In this document: positions 17,251 to 25,747 of the stretch, piece by piece
Position numbering within the stretch: position 1 is the first letter of the stretch
Layout: each line of letters opens with the position of its first letter
Source: Oscillospiraceae bacterium
GTDB lineage: Bacteria; Bacillota; Clostridia; Oscillospirales; Ruminococcaceae
DNA: 64,000 nucleotides
NCBI GenBank assembly: GCA_015067185.1
Contig: SVMZ01000009.1
Coordinates: 28,393 to 92,392 of the forward strand
Direction: 5' to 3'
Made by a program: the position numbers and the translations under genes
The notes under the pieces: model-generated
What the model saw: the letters and a program-made list of their open reading frames with translations, nothing else
The model's database searches: none
Told to the model about the DNA's origin: nothing

Positions 17251-18135
17251 ATGAGTTATGTATTGAGCTGTTGTTCTACAGCGGATCTTTCGAAAGAACA
17301 TTTTCAGAAAATCAATGTTGAATATATATGTTTCCACTATTTTATGGATGGAGTCCAGTATGATGATGATCTTGGCGAAACTATGCCGCTGAATGAGTTT
17401 TACCAGAGGATGATTGATGGGGCAGATACCGCTACGGCACAAATCAATATAACAGAATATCTTACCTATTTCACAAAGTTCCTTGAAGAGGGAAAAGATA
17501 TCTTTCATCTTACTCTATCCTCCGGTCTTTCCGGAAGCTATAATTCTGCCCGCAATGCTGCAGCAATAGCAGCAGAGAGATATCCGGATCGTAAGATTTA
17601 TGTAGTGGATTCTTTGGGTGCCTCATCCGGTTATGGTCTGTTTGTGGATAAGCTGGCAGAACTGCGTGATGCGGGAATGAGCATTGACGAGCTGCGCGAT
17701 TGGGCAGAGGAAAATAAGCTGAAGATGCATCACTGGTTTTTCTCCACCGATCTTACTTTCTACATTAAGGGCGGCAGAGTCTCCAAAACAGCCGGTGTCA
17801 TTGGTGGTATTCTGGGTATATGCCCGCTACTTAATATGGATAACCAGGGAAGGCTGATTCCACGTGCAAAAATTCCCGGTAAAAAGAGAGTCATCAATGA
17901 AATTGTCAAACGTATGGAAAATCTGGCAGATGACAGAATGAATTACAGCGAAAAGTGTTATATTTGTAACTCTGCCTGCATGGAGGATGCCAAAGCAGTA
18001 GCTGCACAAGTTGAAGCCAAATTCCCTAAAATGCGCGGTAAAGTGGAGATTTATGATATCGGAACAACTATCGGAAGCCATACCGGTCCGGGTACCGTTG
18101 CCCTCTTTTTCTGGGGCGATAAGCGCGAAGACTGA
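17251..18135 (+). CDS. DegV family fatty-acid-binding protein
   Basis: A 294-residue protein. DegV proteins (PF02645) bind fatty acids in the cytoplasm and present them to fatty acid kinase FakA; whether this one does is inference. Family features: TADLSKEHF near the start, LSSGLSGSYNSARNAA, VVDSLGASSGYGLFV, FSTDLTFYIKGGRVSKTAG and the C-terminal TTIGSHTGPGTVALFF. The start at 17251 has AAGGAG 7 bases upstream; earlier in-frame starts fall in the terminator of the previous gene. Single-gene unit with its own terminator. Confidence 0.92.
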   Translation: MSYVLSCCSTADLSKEHFQKINVEYICFHYFMDGVQYDDDLGETMPLNEFYQRMIDGADTATAQINITEYLTYFTKFLEEGKDIFHLTLSSGLSGSYNSARNAAAIAAERYPDRKIYVVDSLGASSGYGLFVDKLAELRDAGMSIDELRDWAEENKLKMHHWFFSTDLTFYIKGGRVSKTAGVIGGILGICPLLNMDNQGRLIPRAKIPGKKRVINEIVKRMENLADDRMNYSEKCYICNSACMEDAKAVAAQVEAKFPKMRGKVEIYDIGTTIGSHTGPGTVALFFWGDKRED

Positions 18136-18158
18136 TTGGATAGTATAATAATAAGCGT

Positions 18159-18203
18159 CAAACGTCGTTTCACTGTTTTTCTGCAGGAGACGGCGTTTGT
18201 TTT
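18159..18203 (+). terminator. Terminator of the DegV gene
   Basis: A 13-bp stem CAAACGTCGTTTC / GAGACGGCGTTTG with two or three G-U pairs, followed by TTTTA. Confidence 0.85.
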
Positions 18204-18254
18204 ATGGAAAAATGTACATTATTTTGCGATGTTGTACGTTATCTTGCGAAACGC

Positions 18255-18307
18255 TTGCGAAGAAAAAAGTGGAGTGCTATAATGAGCTCATAAAAGGAGG
18301 GAGCTCT
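18255..18307 (+). promoter_or_regulatory. Promoter and short leader of isomerase paralog 6
   Basis: TTGCGA (18255-18260), 17-base spacer, extended -10 TGCTATAAT (TATAAT at 18278-18283). The ribosome binding site AAGGAGG lies between two GAGCTC copies (18284-18289 and 18301-18306) that could pair with each other, putting the Shine-Dalgarno in the loop, although the first copy may lie upstream of the transcription start (about 18290). Confidence 0.65.
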
Positions 18308-19210
18308 ATGAGTATAAAAACGTCAATCAATTTATGGCACCACGATGTCCCGCAATATGGAATTTATACCACCGAAGAATGTATTGAGATATTAAAAAAT
18401 GCAGGCTATGAAGCTGTAGATTTTCCGATGTGCAACTGGCCAGAGGGAGACGATATTGTCTTTTCAGAGGCCTTTGAGGAAAAGGTGATTGCTTTTGCAG
18501 AACAGCTCAGAGAGAATGGGATGATTGTAGGGCAAACGCATTTGCCCTATGTTCCCGGATATTATCCCAGAAAAGAAGAGGAAGGCGAGGAATATTTTTT
18601 GGAAGTCTTCCTTCCTCGCGTAATAAGGGGAATAGAACTGACAGCCAAAATGGGATGCAAGGTTGCTGTTTTTCACCTCTATCTTGGTAAGGATAGGGAA
18701 GAAACGTTGGATGTCAACAGAAAAACGCTGGATCTTCTTCGACCGGTTTGCAAGAGGACGGGAGTAAAGGTTGCTCTTGAGAATGTTTTTGGCTGGAATT
18801 CCCGAGAGGGAATTTGTCCATGTAATGTGGATACCAAAGAAGATATGGTGGATTATGTGGATTATGGTGGAAGCGAGTATTTTGGTATTTGTTTTGATAC
18901 CGGTCATGCTGCGCTTCTGGGGTATGATCCCATAGAATTCATAGAAGCTTGTGGGAAAAGACTGATTGCACTGCATGTAAACAGCAACACCGGCAGAAAA
19001 TGGGTGGATGATTTGCATATGATTCCCGGTTCGTTGAACTGGACAGAACCGATCAAGTGGGAAAAGATATCGGAGACATTGGGAAAGGTCGGTTACAGCG
19101 GAACATATAATTTGGAAGTATTGGTCCCCTATGGCAGCAACAGGAACATGGTAAAGACCTTTGTTGCTTATACCGGTGCAGTGGCAAGAAATTATGCAGA
19201 CATGATATGA
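18308..19210 (+). CDS. TIM-barrel sugar isomerase/epimerase, paralog 6 of 7
   Basis: A 300-residue PF01261-type TIM barrel from a second subgroup, distinct from paralogs 1-5. Metal-site residues: E158 (ALENVFGW), D197 and H200 (CFDTGHAA), H223 (ALHVNSN), E270 (YNLEVL). It has a conserved THLPYVPGYYP loop and the stretch RKWVDDLHMIPGSLNW, also found in paralog 7. The start at 18308 has GGAGG 7 bases upstream. It has its own promoter and terminator. By analogy with the superfamily it is a sugar or keto-sugar isomerase, epimerase or lyase; the substrate is unknown. Confidence 0.85.
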   Translation: MSIKTSINLWHHDVPQYGIYTTEECIEILKNAGYEAVDFPMCNWPEGDDIVFSEAFEEKVIAFAEQLRENGMIVGQTHLPYVPGYYPRKEEEGEEYFLEVFLPRVIRGIELTAKMGCKVAVFHLYLGKDREETLDVNRKTLDLLRPVCKRTGVKVALENVFGWNSREGICPCNVDTKEDMVDYVDYGGSEYFGICFDTGHAALLGYDPIEFIEACGKRLIALHVNSNTGRKWVDDLHMIPGSLNWTEPIKWEKISETLGKVGYSGTYNLEVLVPYGSNRNMVKTFVAYTGAVARNYADMI

Positions 19211-19217
19211 AAAGCTG

Positions 19218-19250
19218 CCGGCTGAACGAGTGTTTCAGCCGGTTCTTTTT
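19218..19250 (+). terminator. Terminator of isomerase paralog 6
   Basis: CCGGCTGAA / TTCAGCCGG with a 7-base loop, followed by TTCTTTTT. Confidence 0.9.
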
Positions 19251-19313
19251 GTTTACGAAAAGTATGTTATTTTTACCGAAACGGAAAAAACAGTACTGTT
19301 TTTTGCTGTTTGC

Positions 19314-19342
19314 TTGCAGAGTAAAGTTGCGGATGCTATAAT
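19314..19342 (+). promoter_or_regulatory. Promoter of isomerase paralog 7
   Basis: TTGCAG, 17-base spacer, extended -10 TGCTATAAT. Same design as the promoters of paralogs 1, 3 and 6. Confidence 0.65.
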
Positions 19343-19372
19343 GAGGTTAAAACAAAAAGGAGCATAGTGGAA

Positions 19373-20272
19373 ATGAAGATAAAGACATCAACCAATCTTT
19401 GGTGCCATGTCCCGGAGTATGGTAAATATACGGACGAGGAATGCATTGAAATATTAAAAAATGCGGGATATGAGGCAGTGGATTTTCCGCTGTGCGATTG
19501 GCCGGGCGGCGATAACGTTGTATTTTCGAAAGAGTTTGAAAAAAAGGTAGTAACTTTTGCAGAGAAATTGCAGGAAAACGGGATGATTGTAGGACAGACA
19601 CATCTTCCCTATTACCCGTCACACTATCCCCCCATCGGCGATGGGAGCTATGAGGCGTTTTCAAAGGAGTTTATGCCTTTGATTGAAAGAACATTGGAGC
19701 TTACCGCAAAAATGGGATGTAAGGTTGCTGTTATCCATCTCTATATAGGGGAAAATGCAGAGGAGACATTGGCATTCAATAAAAAGTATATTGATTCAAT
19801 CCGTCCAATTTGCCGGAGAACAGGTGTAAAAGTGGCTATTGAGTCGATATTTGGGTGGAAAGAAGGAAAGGGAATTATTCCCTGTAACATTGGAACAGCA
19901 GAAGAACTGCTGACCTATGTAGAGTATGGCGGTGCCGATTGCTTTGGAGTATGTATAGACACAGGACATGCAGCTTTGCTGGGAGATGACCCGGTAAAAC
20001 TGATTGAGGCATGCGGAGAGCATTTGATTGCACTGCATATCAACGGTAATTTGGGAAGAAAATGGGTAGACGATCTGCACCTTGTTCCGGGTTCTCTGAA
20101 TTGGAGCGAACAAATTAAATGGGAAAAAATATCGGAGGCACTGGGAAGTATCGATTATAGCGGAACCTATAATTTAGAAGTCCTAGTGCCTTACGGAAGT
20201 ACAAAGAACATTGTGAAGGCATTTATAAATTATACCGGAGCAGTGGCAAGACATTATGCGGATATGATCTGA
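19373..20272 (+). CDS. TIM-barrel sugar isomerase/epimerase, paralog 7 of 7
   Basis: A 299-residue close relative of paralog 6 (shared ECIEILKNAGYEAVDFP, GQTHLPY, GRKWVDDLH, GTYNLEVLVPYGS). Metal ligands are kept (AIESIFGW, CIDTGHAA, ALHINGN, YNLEVL). I chose the ATG at 19373 because it aligns with the start of paralog 6; a GTG two codons upstream (19367) is closer to AAAGGAG and cannot be excluded. No terminator follows; the dehydrogenase gene 115 bases on has its own promoter but could also receive readthrough. Confidence 0.84.
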   Translation: MKIKTSTNLWCHVPEYGKYTDEECIEILKNAGYEAVDFPLCDWPGGDNVVFSKEFEKKVVTFAEKLQENGMIVGQTHLPYYPSHYPPIGDGSYEAFSKEFMPLIERTLELTAKMGCKVAVIHLYIGENAEETLAFNKKYIDSIRPICRRTGVKVAIESIFGWKEGKGIIPCNIGTAEELLTYVEYGGADCFGVCIDTGHAALLGDDPVKLIEACGEHLIALHINGNLGRKWVDDLHLVPGSLNWSEQIKWEKISEALGSIDYSGTYNLEVLVPYGSTKNIVKAFINYTGAVARHYADMI

Positions 20273-20294
20273 AAAGTTCAAGCAAAAAATACGG

Positions 20295-20323
20295 TTGGCA
20301 TTCAAAGAAAAATGTGATATACT
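20295..20323 (+). promoter_or_regulatory. Promoter of the Gfo/Idh/MocA dehydrogenase gene
   Basis: TTGGCA, 17-base spacer, TATACT. It lies 22 bases after the stop of paralog 7 and 65 bases before the ATG at 20388. Confidence 0.65.
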
Positions 20324-20387
20324 AAGAAATAAGAGCATGCTGTTGAAAGCAGTGAAATATACTATGATAGAAAAGCGGGGAGAAAGA

Positions 20388-21431
20388 ATGTCAGAACAGA
20401 TTAAAATTGGTGTGGTTGGTCTTGGCCGTATCGGTATGAGTGTGCATAGAGAGTGTTTGGCCGCACGGCCCGATAAATTTAAAGTTGTGGCCGCCTGTGA
20501 TCTGATTCCGGAACGCTGCGAAAAATATGCGGAAGTGTTTGGGTGTAAAACATACGGAAATATCGAAGAAATGATAGCGGATCCCGAAGTAGAGGTAGTG
20601 GATATTGCTACGCGTTCCTGTGATCACTACATCCATTCTAAAATGGCACTGATGGCAGGGAAAAGTGTACTGGTAGAGAAACCTTTCTGCCGCACCTATG
20701 AAGAAGCCTGTGAGTTAATACGTCTTGGTTCACAGCCGGCGGGTCCCAGAATTTTTGTGCGCCATAACAGACGTTTTGAAGAAGGATTTATCAAGGTTAA
20801 CGAAATTATCGATTCCGGCATTCTGGGCGAGGTATATGAAATTAAATTGACCAGAAACAGCTATCAGCGCAGAAATGACTGGCAGACAATTAAGAAGTTT
20901 GGCGGCGGACAGCTGCTTAACTGGGGACCGCATATTGTGGATCATTCTCTGCAGTTTTGTGGTGGAAAATATGAATCGATGTTTGCTGATATCAAACGTG
21001 TTGCCGCTGTAGGAGATGCAGAGGACCATATCAAGATTGTGTTCAAGGGAATCAACCATAGAATTGTTGATATGGAGATCAGCGGTGGAGCAGCGCTGCC
21101 TACACCGGAATATGTCGTATACGGAACAAAAGGCAGCCTGATTGGAACAGGCAATACGTTAGTGTGGAAGTATCTGGATCCGGAAGTGCAACTGGCCAAA
21201 ATTGAAGCCAATCCGGCAACACCGGACGGAAATACTTTTGGAAACGATGAAAAACTGATATGGAAAGAAGAGTCCCTTGTGATGGATGGAGAGGACAAAA
21301 CAGATGTTGTCTGGGATTATTTCTATGAGGCTTACCGAAACAACAAACCCTATCCTATCACTTCCGATCAGGCGGCAGAGGTAGTACGAGCTCTGGAAAA
21401 TGCCAAAATAGGAACGGAGTTTGCCAGGTAA
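20388..21431 (+). CDS. Gfo/Idh/MocA family sugar dehydrogenase
   Basis: A 347-residue NAD(P)-dependent oxidoreductase. The Rossmann domain opens with GLGRIG (11-16); the family EKP motif is at 97-99 (VLVEKPF) and the substrate-side GPHIVDH at 180-186. Family members oxidise hydroxyls of inositols, glucosides or amino-sugars. Proteins of this family often work with PF01261 TIM-barrel isomerases, for example in inositol and 3-keto-glycoside catabolism, and here it directly follows seven of them, so a joint pathway is likely (inference). The start was chosen because GGGGAG precedes it; an earlier in-frame ATG lacks one. Confidence 0.88.
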   Translation: MSEQIKIGVVGLGRIGMSVHRECLAARPDKFKVVAACDLIPERCEKYAEVFGCKTYGNIEEMIADPEVEVVDIATRSCDHYIHSKMALMAGKSVLVEKPFCRTYEEACELIRLGSQPAGPRIFVRHNRRFEEGFIKVNEIIDSGILGEVYEIKLTRNSYQRRNDWQTIKKFGGGQLLNWGPHIVDHSLQFCGGKYESMFADIKRVAAVGDAEDHIKIVFKGINHRIVDMEISGGAALPTPEYVVYGTKGSLIGTGNTLVWKYLDPEVQLAKIEANPATPDGNTFGNDEKLIWKEESLVMDGEDKTDVVWDYFYEAYRNNKPYPITSDQAAEVVRALENAKIGTEFAR

Positions 21432-21492
21432 CAGTGCCGACAGTTTTTGACGTTGAAAACGGCGAAAATATAATTGAAATCATCAAAAGACA

Positions 21493-21534
21493 GAGGAGCG
21501 TTGCTTATCGTGCAACGCTCCTCGTTATATTTTA
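21493..21534. terminator. Bidirectional terminator between dehydrogenase and HAD genes
   Basis: A perfect 12-bp stem GAGGAGCGTTGC / GCAACGCTCCTC with a 7-base loop and a T-rich tail; the two flanking genes converge on it. Confidence 0.85.
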
Positions 21535-21559
21535 AACTTAATATTACATAAAGAAGGTG

Positions 21560-22210
21560 TTAAATGAAAGCTTGAATCTCCTGCGCATGTTTTACAATAT
21601 GGGTAGCACCGGCAGAGGAAAGTTCTGCAGGGGAGCCAAAGCCGTATAGAACGCCAATGGAATCCAAACCGACCTGTTGAGCACCGAGAATATCAAATTC
21701 TCTGTCTCCGACCATAACTGCTGTTGAGCGAGCGGTGCTATCGGTAATGCCGACTGCAGTCAGCGCGTGATTTATAATCCCTGCCTTATCATTTTTGGCA
21801 ACATCCAGAGATGTGGCGGAAATAAAATCAAAATAGTGATCGATGGACAGGCGGGTCAATATTCTTTTGGCATATATCTCGGGTTTAGCCGTTGCAAGAA
21901 TTACAGTTTTTCCGCTGCGTTTGAGTGTATCGAGCAGTTCGAGAATGCCGGGATACAGTTCGCACTCAAATAGACCGGTATCGCCGTAATATTCCCGGTA
22001 AAGGGTAACGGCATGTTCCAACCGGTCACCGGAAAAACCACAGAATTCCTGAAAACAGCAGCGTAAAGAGGGACCGATCAGTTTATGGAGAACGGTTTTA
22101 TCTTCCAGAGGAATATGAAGCTTTTGAAAAGCATATGAGTAGGCATTGGTGATACCGGGGGAAGAATCGATAATGGTCCCGTCCAGATCAAAAAGAAAGG
22201 TGTTATACAT
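21560..22210 (-). CDS. HAD-family phosphatase (phosphoglycolate-phosphatase-like)
   Basis: A 216-residue haloacid-dehalogenase hydrolase. Motif I FDLDGTIID (nucleophile D at residue 8 or so), motif II LATAKPE, motif III lysine in ISATSLDVAKNDK, motif IV MVGDREFDILGA. The helical cap after motif I is the Gph/PpaX/beta-phosphoglucomutase type. It dephosphorylates a small phosphorylated metabolite in the cytoplasm; the substrate is not resolvable. AGGAGG precedes the ATG. Downstream end of a minus-strand run, separated from the U32 gene by a hairpin. Confidence 0.88.
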   Translation of the reverse strand: MYNTFLFDLDGTIIDSSPGITNAYSYAFQKLHIPLEDKTVLHKLIGPSLRCCFQEFCGFSGDRLEHAVTLYREYYGDTGLFECELYPGILELLDTLKRSGKTVILATAKPEIYAKRILTRLSIDHYFDFISATSLDVAKNDKAGIINHALTAVGITDSTARSTAVMVGDREFDILGAQQVGLDSIGVLYGFGSPAELSSAGATHIVKHAQEIQAFI

Positions 22211-22251
22211 AAAATACCTCCTGAAATATTGGGGAAAAGGAAGACAATAAG

Positions 22252-22282
22252 GCCATGTCCCAACCTTTTGGTTGGGACATGG
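22252..22282 (-). terminator. Hairpin terminator after the U32 peptidase gene
   Basis: A 13-bp perfect stem CCATGTCCCAACC / GGTTGGGACATGG with a 5-base loop directly downstream of the U32 stop. The T-tract on the minus strand is weak (CCTTATTG), so termination may be partial. Confidence 0.65.
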
Positions 22283-22285
22283 TGG

Positions 22286-23512
22286 TTACAGTTTTTTTCG
22301 TATCATAGCGCCGGGGGAGAATTTGTGCTCGCAACGGATAAAGACGGTCATTTCAGGATGCCGAGCCACGGAAAGCGGCTGCATTTCCTCATCAAACATC
22401 TCCGAAATCGTGAGAGAAACAGGCGGCTTGCCCTTATCAACAATTTCTACCGACTCACCTACGGAGAAGCGATTAAGCTCAGTGCAGCGAAGCAAACCAT
22501 TCTCACTGCCGTCCACTTTAGCTACAACATCGTATTCGCGTATGTATCCGGCTGTGCGCTGAATATTGTCCGGCTGTCCGAAATAAAAACCGGTACAGTA
22601 TTCACGATGGCTGATCTTGAGGGTTTCTTCCAGCATCCAAGGCTCGGGAGCGTAGTGATCGGGATCTTTTTTGAGAAGATCAAGGGCAGCACGGTAAGCA
22701 TTGGTGATGACAGCGGTATAATATTCCGATTTGGCGCGACCTTCAATTTTAAAGCTGCTGATGCCGGCACGCATCAGCTTGTCCAGGTGTTCCATCATGC
22801 AGAGGTCTTTGGCATTGAGGATGTAGGTTCCATGGTCTTCTTCAATGATGGGATAATGTTCATCCGGCCGTTTGACCTCGGTGAGAGTATAGCTCCAGCG
22901 GCAGGGCTGAGCACAGCCACCGCGGTTGGATTCCCGTCCCCGCCCGGCAATGTAGGAGGAGAGCAGGCAGCGACCGGAAAAGGAAACGCACATAGCACCG
23001 TGGATAAAAGTTTCTATTTCAAGCTCCGGCGGAGTTTCATCACGGATTCGCTTGATCTCATCAAGTGAAAGTTCTCGGGCAAGAACGATTCTCTTGGCCC
23101 CAAGATTGTAAAATTCACGTGCAGTTAAGTGGTTGACAATACCCGCCTGTGTGGAAATATGAATCTCCATATCTGGCAAAGTCCGTCTGACAGCAAAGAA
23201 AATACCGATATCTGCGATGATAAGTGCATCTACTTTGGCAGCTTTTACGGTTTCAAGGTATTCATCAAGGGTGTCCACATCGTCACAGGTAGGGAGCGTG
23301 TTGCAGGTAAGATAGACTTTAACGCCTTTTTTGTGGCAGAAATCAACGGCATCAATCAGTTCCTGCGGAGTAAAATTCTCGGGGGCGCAGCGCATACCAA
23401 AGGTTTTTCCGGCAAGATAAACAGCATCTGCACCAAAACGGACAGCGGCTTCCAGGCGGGCGCGGTCTCCGGCAGGGGCAAGCAGTTCGGGAAAGTTAGA
23501 AATCGTAGTCAT
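22286..23512 (-). CDS. U32 family peptidase-like tRNA/rRNA hydroxylation protein
   Basis: A 408-residue U32 protein. Opening LLAPAGDRARLEAAVRFGAD and the cysteine cluster GAMCVSFSGRCLLSSY...GGCAQPCRW are diagnostic. Though named peptidases, characterised members (TrhP, RlhA) act with iron-sulfur clusters in prephenate-dependent hydroxylation of tRNA U34 or rRNA; the length and Cys pattern fit the TrhP/YrrO branch. Last gene of the operon that starts at thyX, 26 bases after mltG. Confidence 0.88.
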   Translation of the reverse strand: MTTISNFPELLAPAGDRARLEAAVRFGADAVYLAGKTFGMRCAPENFTPQELIDAVDFCHKKGVKVYLTCNTLPTCDDVDTLDEYLETVKAAKVDALIIADIGIFFAVRRTLPDMEIHISTQAGIVNHLTAREFYNLGAKRIVLARELSLDEIKRIRDETPPELEIETFIHGAMCVSFSGRCLLSSYIAGRGRESNRGGCAQPCRWSYTLTEVKRPDEHYPIIEEDHGTYILNAKDLCMMEHLDKLMRAGISSFKIEGRAKSEYYTAVITNAYRAALDLLKKDPDHYAPEPWMLEETLKISHREYCTGFYFGQPDNIQRTAGYIREYDVVAKVDGSENGLLRCTELNRFSVGESVEIVDKGKPPVSLTISEMFDEEMQPLSVARHPEMTVFIRCEHKFSPGAMIRKKL

Positions 23513-23538
23513 AGTATTCCTCTCAGCAATCTGGTGTA

Positions 23539-25095
23539 TTATCCGTTCTGACCGACACCAATTCCGTGAACCTCACCGTCACCGACACGGGCAGCCTTGG
23601 CGGCATTATTCTGGTGTTCGGTATAGTTTTTGGCGTAGTAGTATTTACCTTTTTCATCACTGAGGAAGAAATAATAGGGTGTCTCAGCCGGGTCAAGTGC
23701 GGCTCTGAGTGCATTGATACCCGGGTTACAGATTGGACCGGAAGGCAGACCATAGGAAGAATAGGTATCGTAGGCCGTGATCAGTTCGGGATTTTCTTCG
23801 GTAAGGAAAGGTTTGATAGAGTTTTCAATATAGTTTGTGGTGGTATCGGATTGCAGCAGGGGGAATGCACCGTCGGAGTTCATACGATTGCGGAAGACAG
23901 AGGAAACACGGTACATCTCTTTGGCGCGGCCGGCTTCTTTCTGTACAATTGAGGCAAGCGTGACAAGCTCATCCAGAGTTATACCTTGTGCTTCCAGCTT
24001 TTCGTACATGGAGGCTGTTATCTTGTTGTTAAAGTTATTGAAGAATTTTTTAGCCACGGAAACCGGATTCTCACCAATATAAAAATCATAGGTGTCGGGG
24101 AATAGATACCCTTCCATTTTGCGGAAACGCAGAGGATCATTTGAGGGAATGCTCTCCATGAAGGAATAGGTGAAGTTTTCGGTTTCGAGAGTATGAAGGA
24201 ACTCGTCTGCAGAACACACCTTGTTTTCTTCAAGTAGTTCTGCAATTTCATATACGGTAAGTCCTTCACGGAAGGTAACCTTTACAACCTGTTTTTCGTT
24301 AGAGGCATGCTGCCGGGTGAGGGAGAGTATTTCATCATAGCTCATATCCGGGTTAAGAGTGTAGGTGCCGGGGGTGAAGCCTTCTGTCATGTCTTTGAAT
24401 TTGGCATAAAAACGGAAAGTGACTTCTTGCTGAATAAGTCCTTGTTCAGCAAGACGCTTTGCAAGTGTGGTGGAAGTATCGTCTTTTAAAACGGTAAAGG
24501 AAAGGTCTTCACTGTCGGTGTCATAACCAAAAACATCGCCGCAGCTTTGCACGATAAAGATCGCAAGAATGAAAGAGATAATCAGCATTCCCAGAAGCCA
24601 GATCAAAGATTTAAGCAGTTTGAAACGGGTGCGCTTCTGTCGGTTTTTTCTGTGGGAAATAAAGTTGGAATCGTCGTCTTCTTCATCTGCGTCATTATAG
24701 ACAGCGGATGCGGCAGAAACAACCGCAGCAGCCGGCTGCGCAGCTGAGTCATCCGGGATGGATTTCCAAACTTTGAGATAGGAATTGTCGGTAGAGGCAG
24801 CGGGAGAGTAGGAAGGTTGAGCGGCTGTTCTCTTTGGCGTGGGAATATATTGCCGTACGGGCTCCTCCTTTTGTGGTTCAGCCGCTGCTTGGGGGGATGA
24901 CTTAGAGGAAGATGGTGCATGCTTGTAAGAGCCGACGGCATTAATCACATTAAACGCGTCTTCCTCATCCGGGTTTGTTTGAGAAGATGAAGTTGGATTT
25001 TGTGCAGCAGGCGAAGAAGGAGAAGTATCATTTCCCCTCAAAAAAGACATAAAGCTTTCATATTCGTCATCGAGATTTTTTTTGTTTTCATTCAT
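23539..25095 (-). CDS. mltG: Endolytic murein transglycosylase MltG
   Basis: A 518-residue membrane protein that cuts nascent peptidoglycan strands outside the membrane. The YceG domain has FREGLTVYEIAELL, EGYLFPDTYDF and the catalytic motif LASIVQKEAG. A single membrane segment (LIWLLGMLIISFILAIFIV, about 165-185) is preceded by an unusually long cytoplasmic tail of about 160 residues, rich in Ser, Pro, Ala and acidic residues with a basic stretch (HRKNRQKRTRFK) next to the membrane. CGGAGA lies before the ATG at 25095; upstream in-frame starts would overlap the 5-FCL gene. Operon partners: 5-FCL upstream, U32 downstream. Confidence 0.93.
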   Translation of the reverse strand: MNENKKNLDDEYESFMSFLRGNDTSPSSPAAQNPTSSSQTNPDEEDAFNVINAVGSYKHAPSSSKSSPQAAAEPQKEEPVRQYIPTPKRTAAQPSYSPAASTDNSYLKVWKSIPDDSAAQPAAAVVSAASAVYNDADEEDDDSNFISHRKNRQKRTRFKLLKSLIWLLGMLIISFILAIFIVQSCGDVFGYDTDSEDLSFTVLKDDTSTTLAKRLAEQGLIQQEVTFRFYAKFKDMTEGFTPGTYTLNPDMSYDEILSLTRQHASNEKQVVKVTFREGLTVYEIAELLEENKVCSADEFLHTLETENFTYSFMESIPSNDPLRFRKMEGYLFPDTYDFYIGENPVSVAKKFFNNFNNKITASMYEKLEAQGITLDELVTLASIVQKEAGRAKEMYRVSSVFRNRMNSDGAFPLLQSDTTTNYIENSIKPFLTEENPELITAYDTYSSYGLPSGPICNPGINALRAALDPAETPYYFFLSDEKGKYYYAKNYTEHQNNAAKAARVGDGEVHGIGVGQNG

Positions 25096-25138
25096 AAATA
25101 TTCTCCGAAGAAAACCGTATGCGGCAAGAAGATGCTGT

Positions 25139-25747
25139 TTACGGTTTGATAATGCGTTTATCAGTAATAATAAGGTCAACCGCCGTGTCATATTTTCCGC
25201 GGGGAAGGGTGCGGCAGGTGCATTCATCAAAGGCGAGCCCAAGCTTATAGCCTTCAAATTTACTTAGAAAACGATCGTAATAGCCTTTTCCGTAACCCAT
25301 ACGGTATCCATGGAGGTCGTAAGCCAGTGCGGGAACGACGCAGAGGCAGGAGGAGAAATCCTCAACAGGTTTAAGTTTTTCAGGGTCGGGCTCCGGAACA
25401 CCATAGGTGCCTGGAGAGAGCTCATCCAGCGAGGTAATATAATAGAAGAGCATTTGGCGTGTTTCTGGGAGTGAGAGCGGAACGGCAACCTTTTTTCCAT
25501 CGGAAACAGCAAGTTGAATAAGTTCATTTGTAGAAACTTCACTGCCGATAGATACATATATCAACAATGTGCGGCAAGTTTGATATTGCCTGAGTTTCCT
25601 GAACCGCTGCAGAATGCAGTTGGTTTTGCGTGTTCGGGCTTCACCGGAAATATCTGCACGTATCTTTTTGTATTTTTCCCTGATAGAGCGCTTGTATTCT
25701 CTGATATCATAGTTTGGTTTAGGAGTAGAAGGAGTTCTCTTTAACAC
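25139..25747 (-). CDS. 5-formyltetrahydrofolate cyclo-ligase
   Basis: A 202-residue enzyme converting 5-formyl-THF to 5,10-methenyl-THF with ATP. Family motifs: early basic ATP-contact residues (REYKRSIREKYKKIR), PLSLPETRQMLFY, and GYRMGYGKGYYDRFL (substrate and ATP loop). I place the start at the GTG at 25747 (AAAGGA 8 bases upstream, inside the preceding gene), so it overlaps the stop of the DJ-1 gene in GTGTTAA; an ATG 14 codons earlier would sit deep in that gene without a ribosome binding site. Confidence 0.9.
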   Translation of the reverse strand: MLKRTPSTPKPNYDIREYKRSIREKYKKIRADISGEARTRKTNCILQRFRKLRQYQTCRTLLIYVSIGSEVSTNELIQLAVSDGKKVAVPLSLPETRQMLFYYITSLDELSPGTYGVPEPDPEKLKPVEDFSSCLCVVPALAYDLHGYRMGYGKGYYDRFLSKFEGYKLGLAFDECTCRTLPRGKYDTAVDLIITDKRIIKP

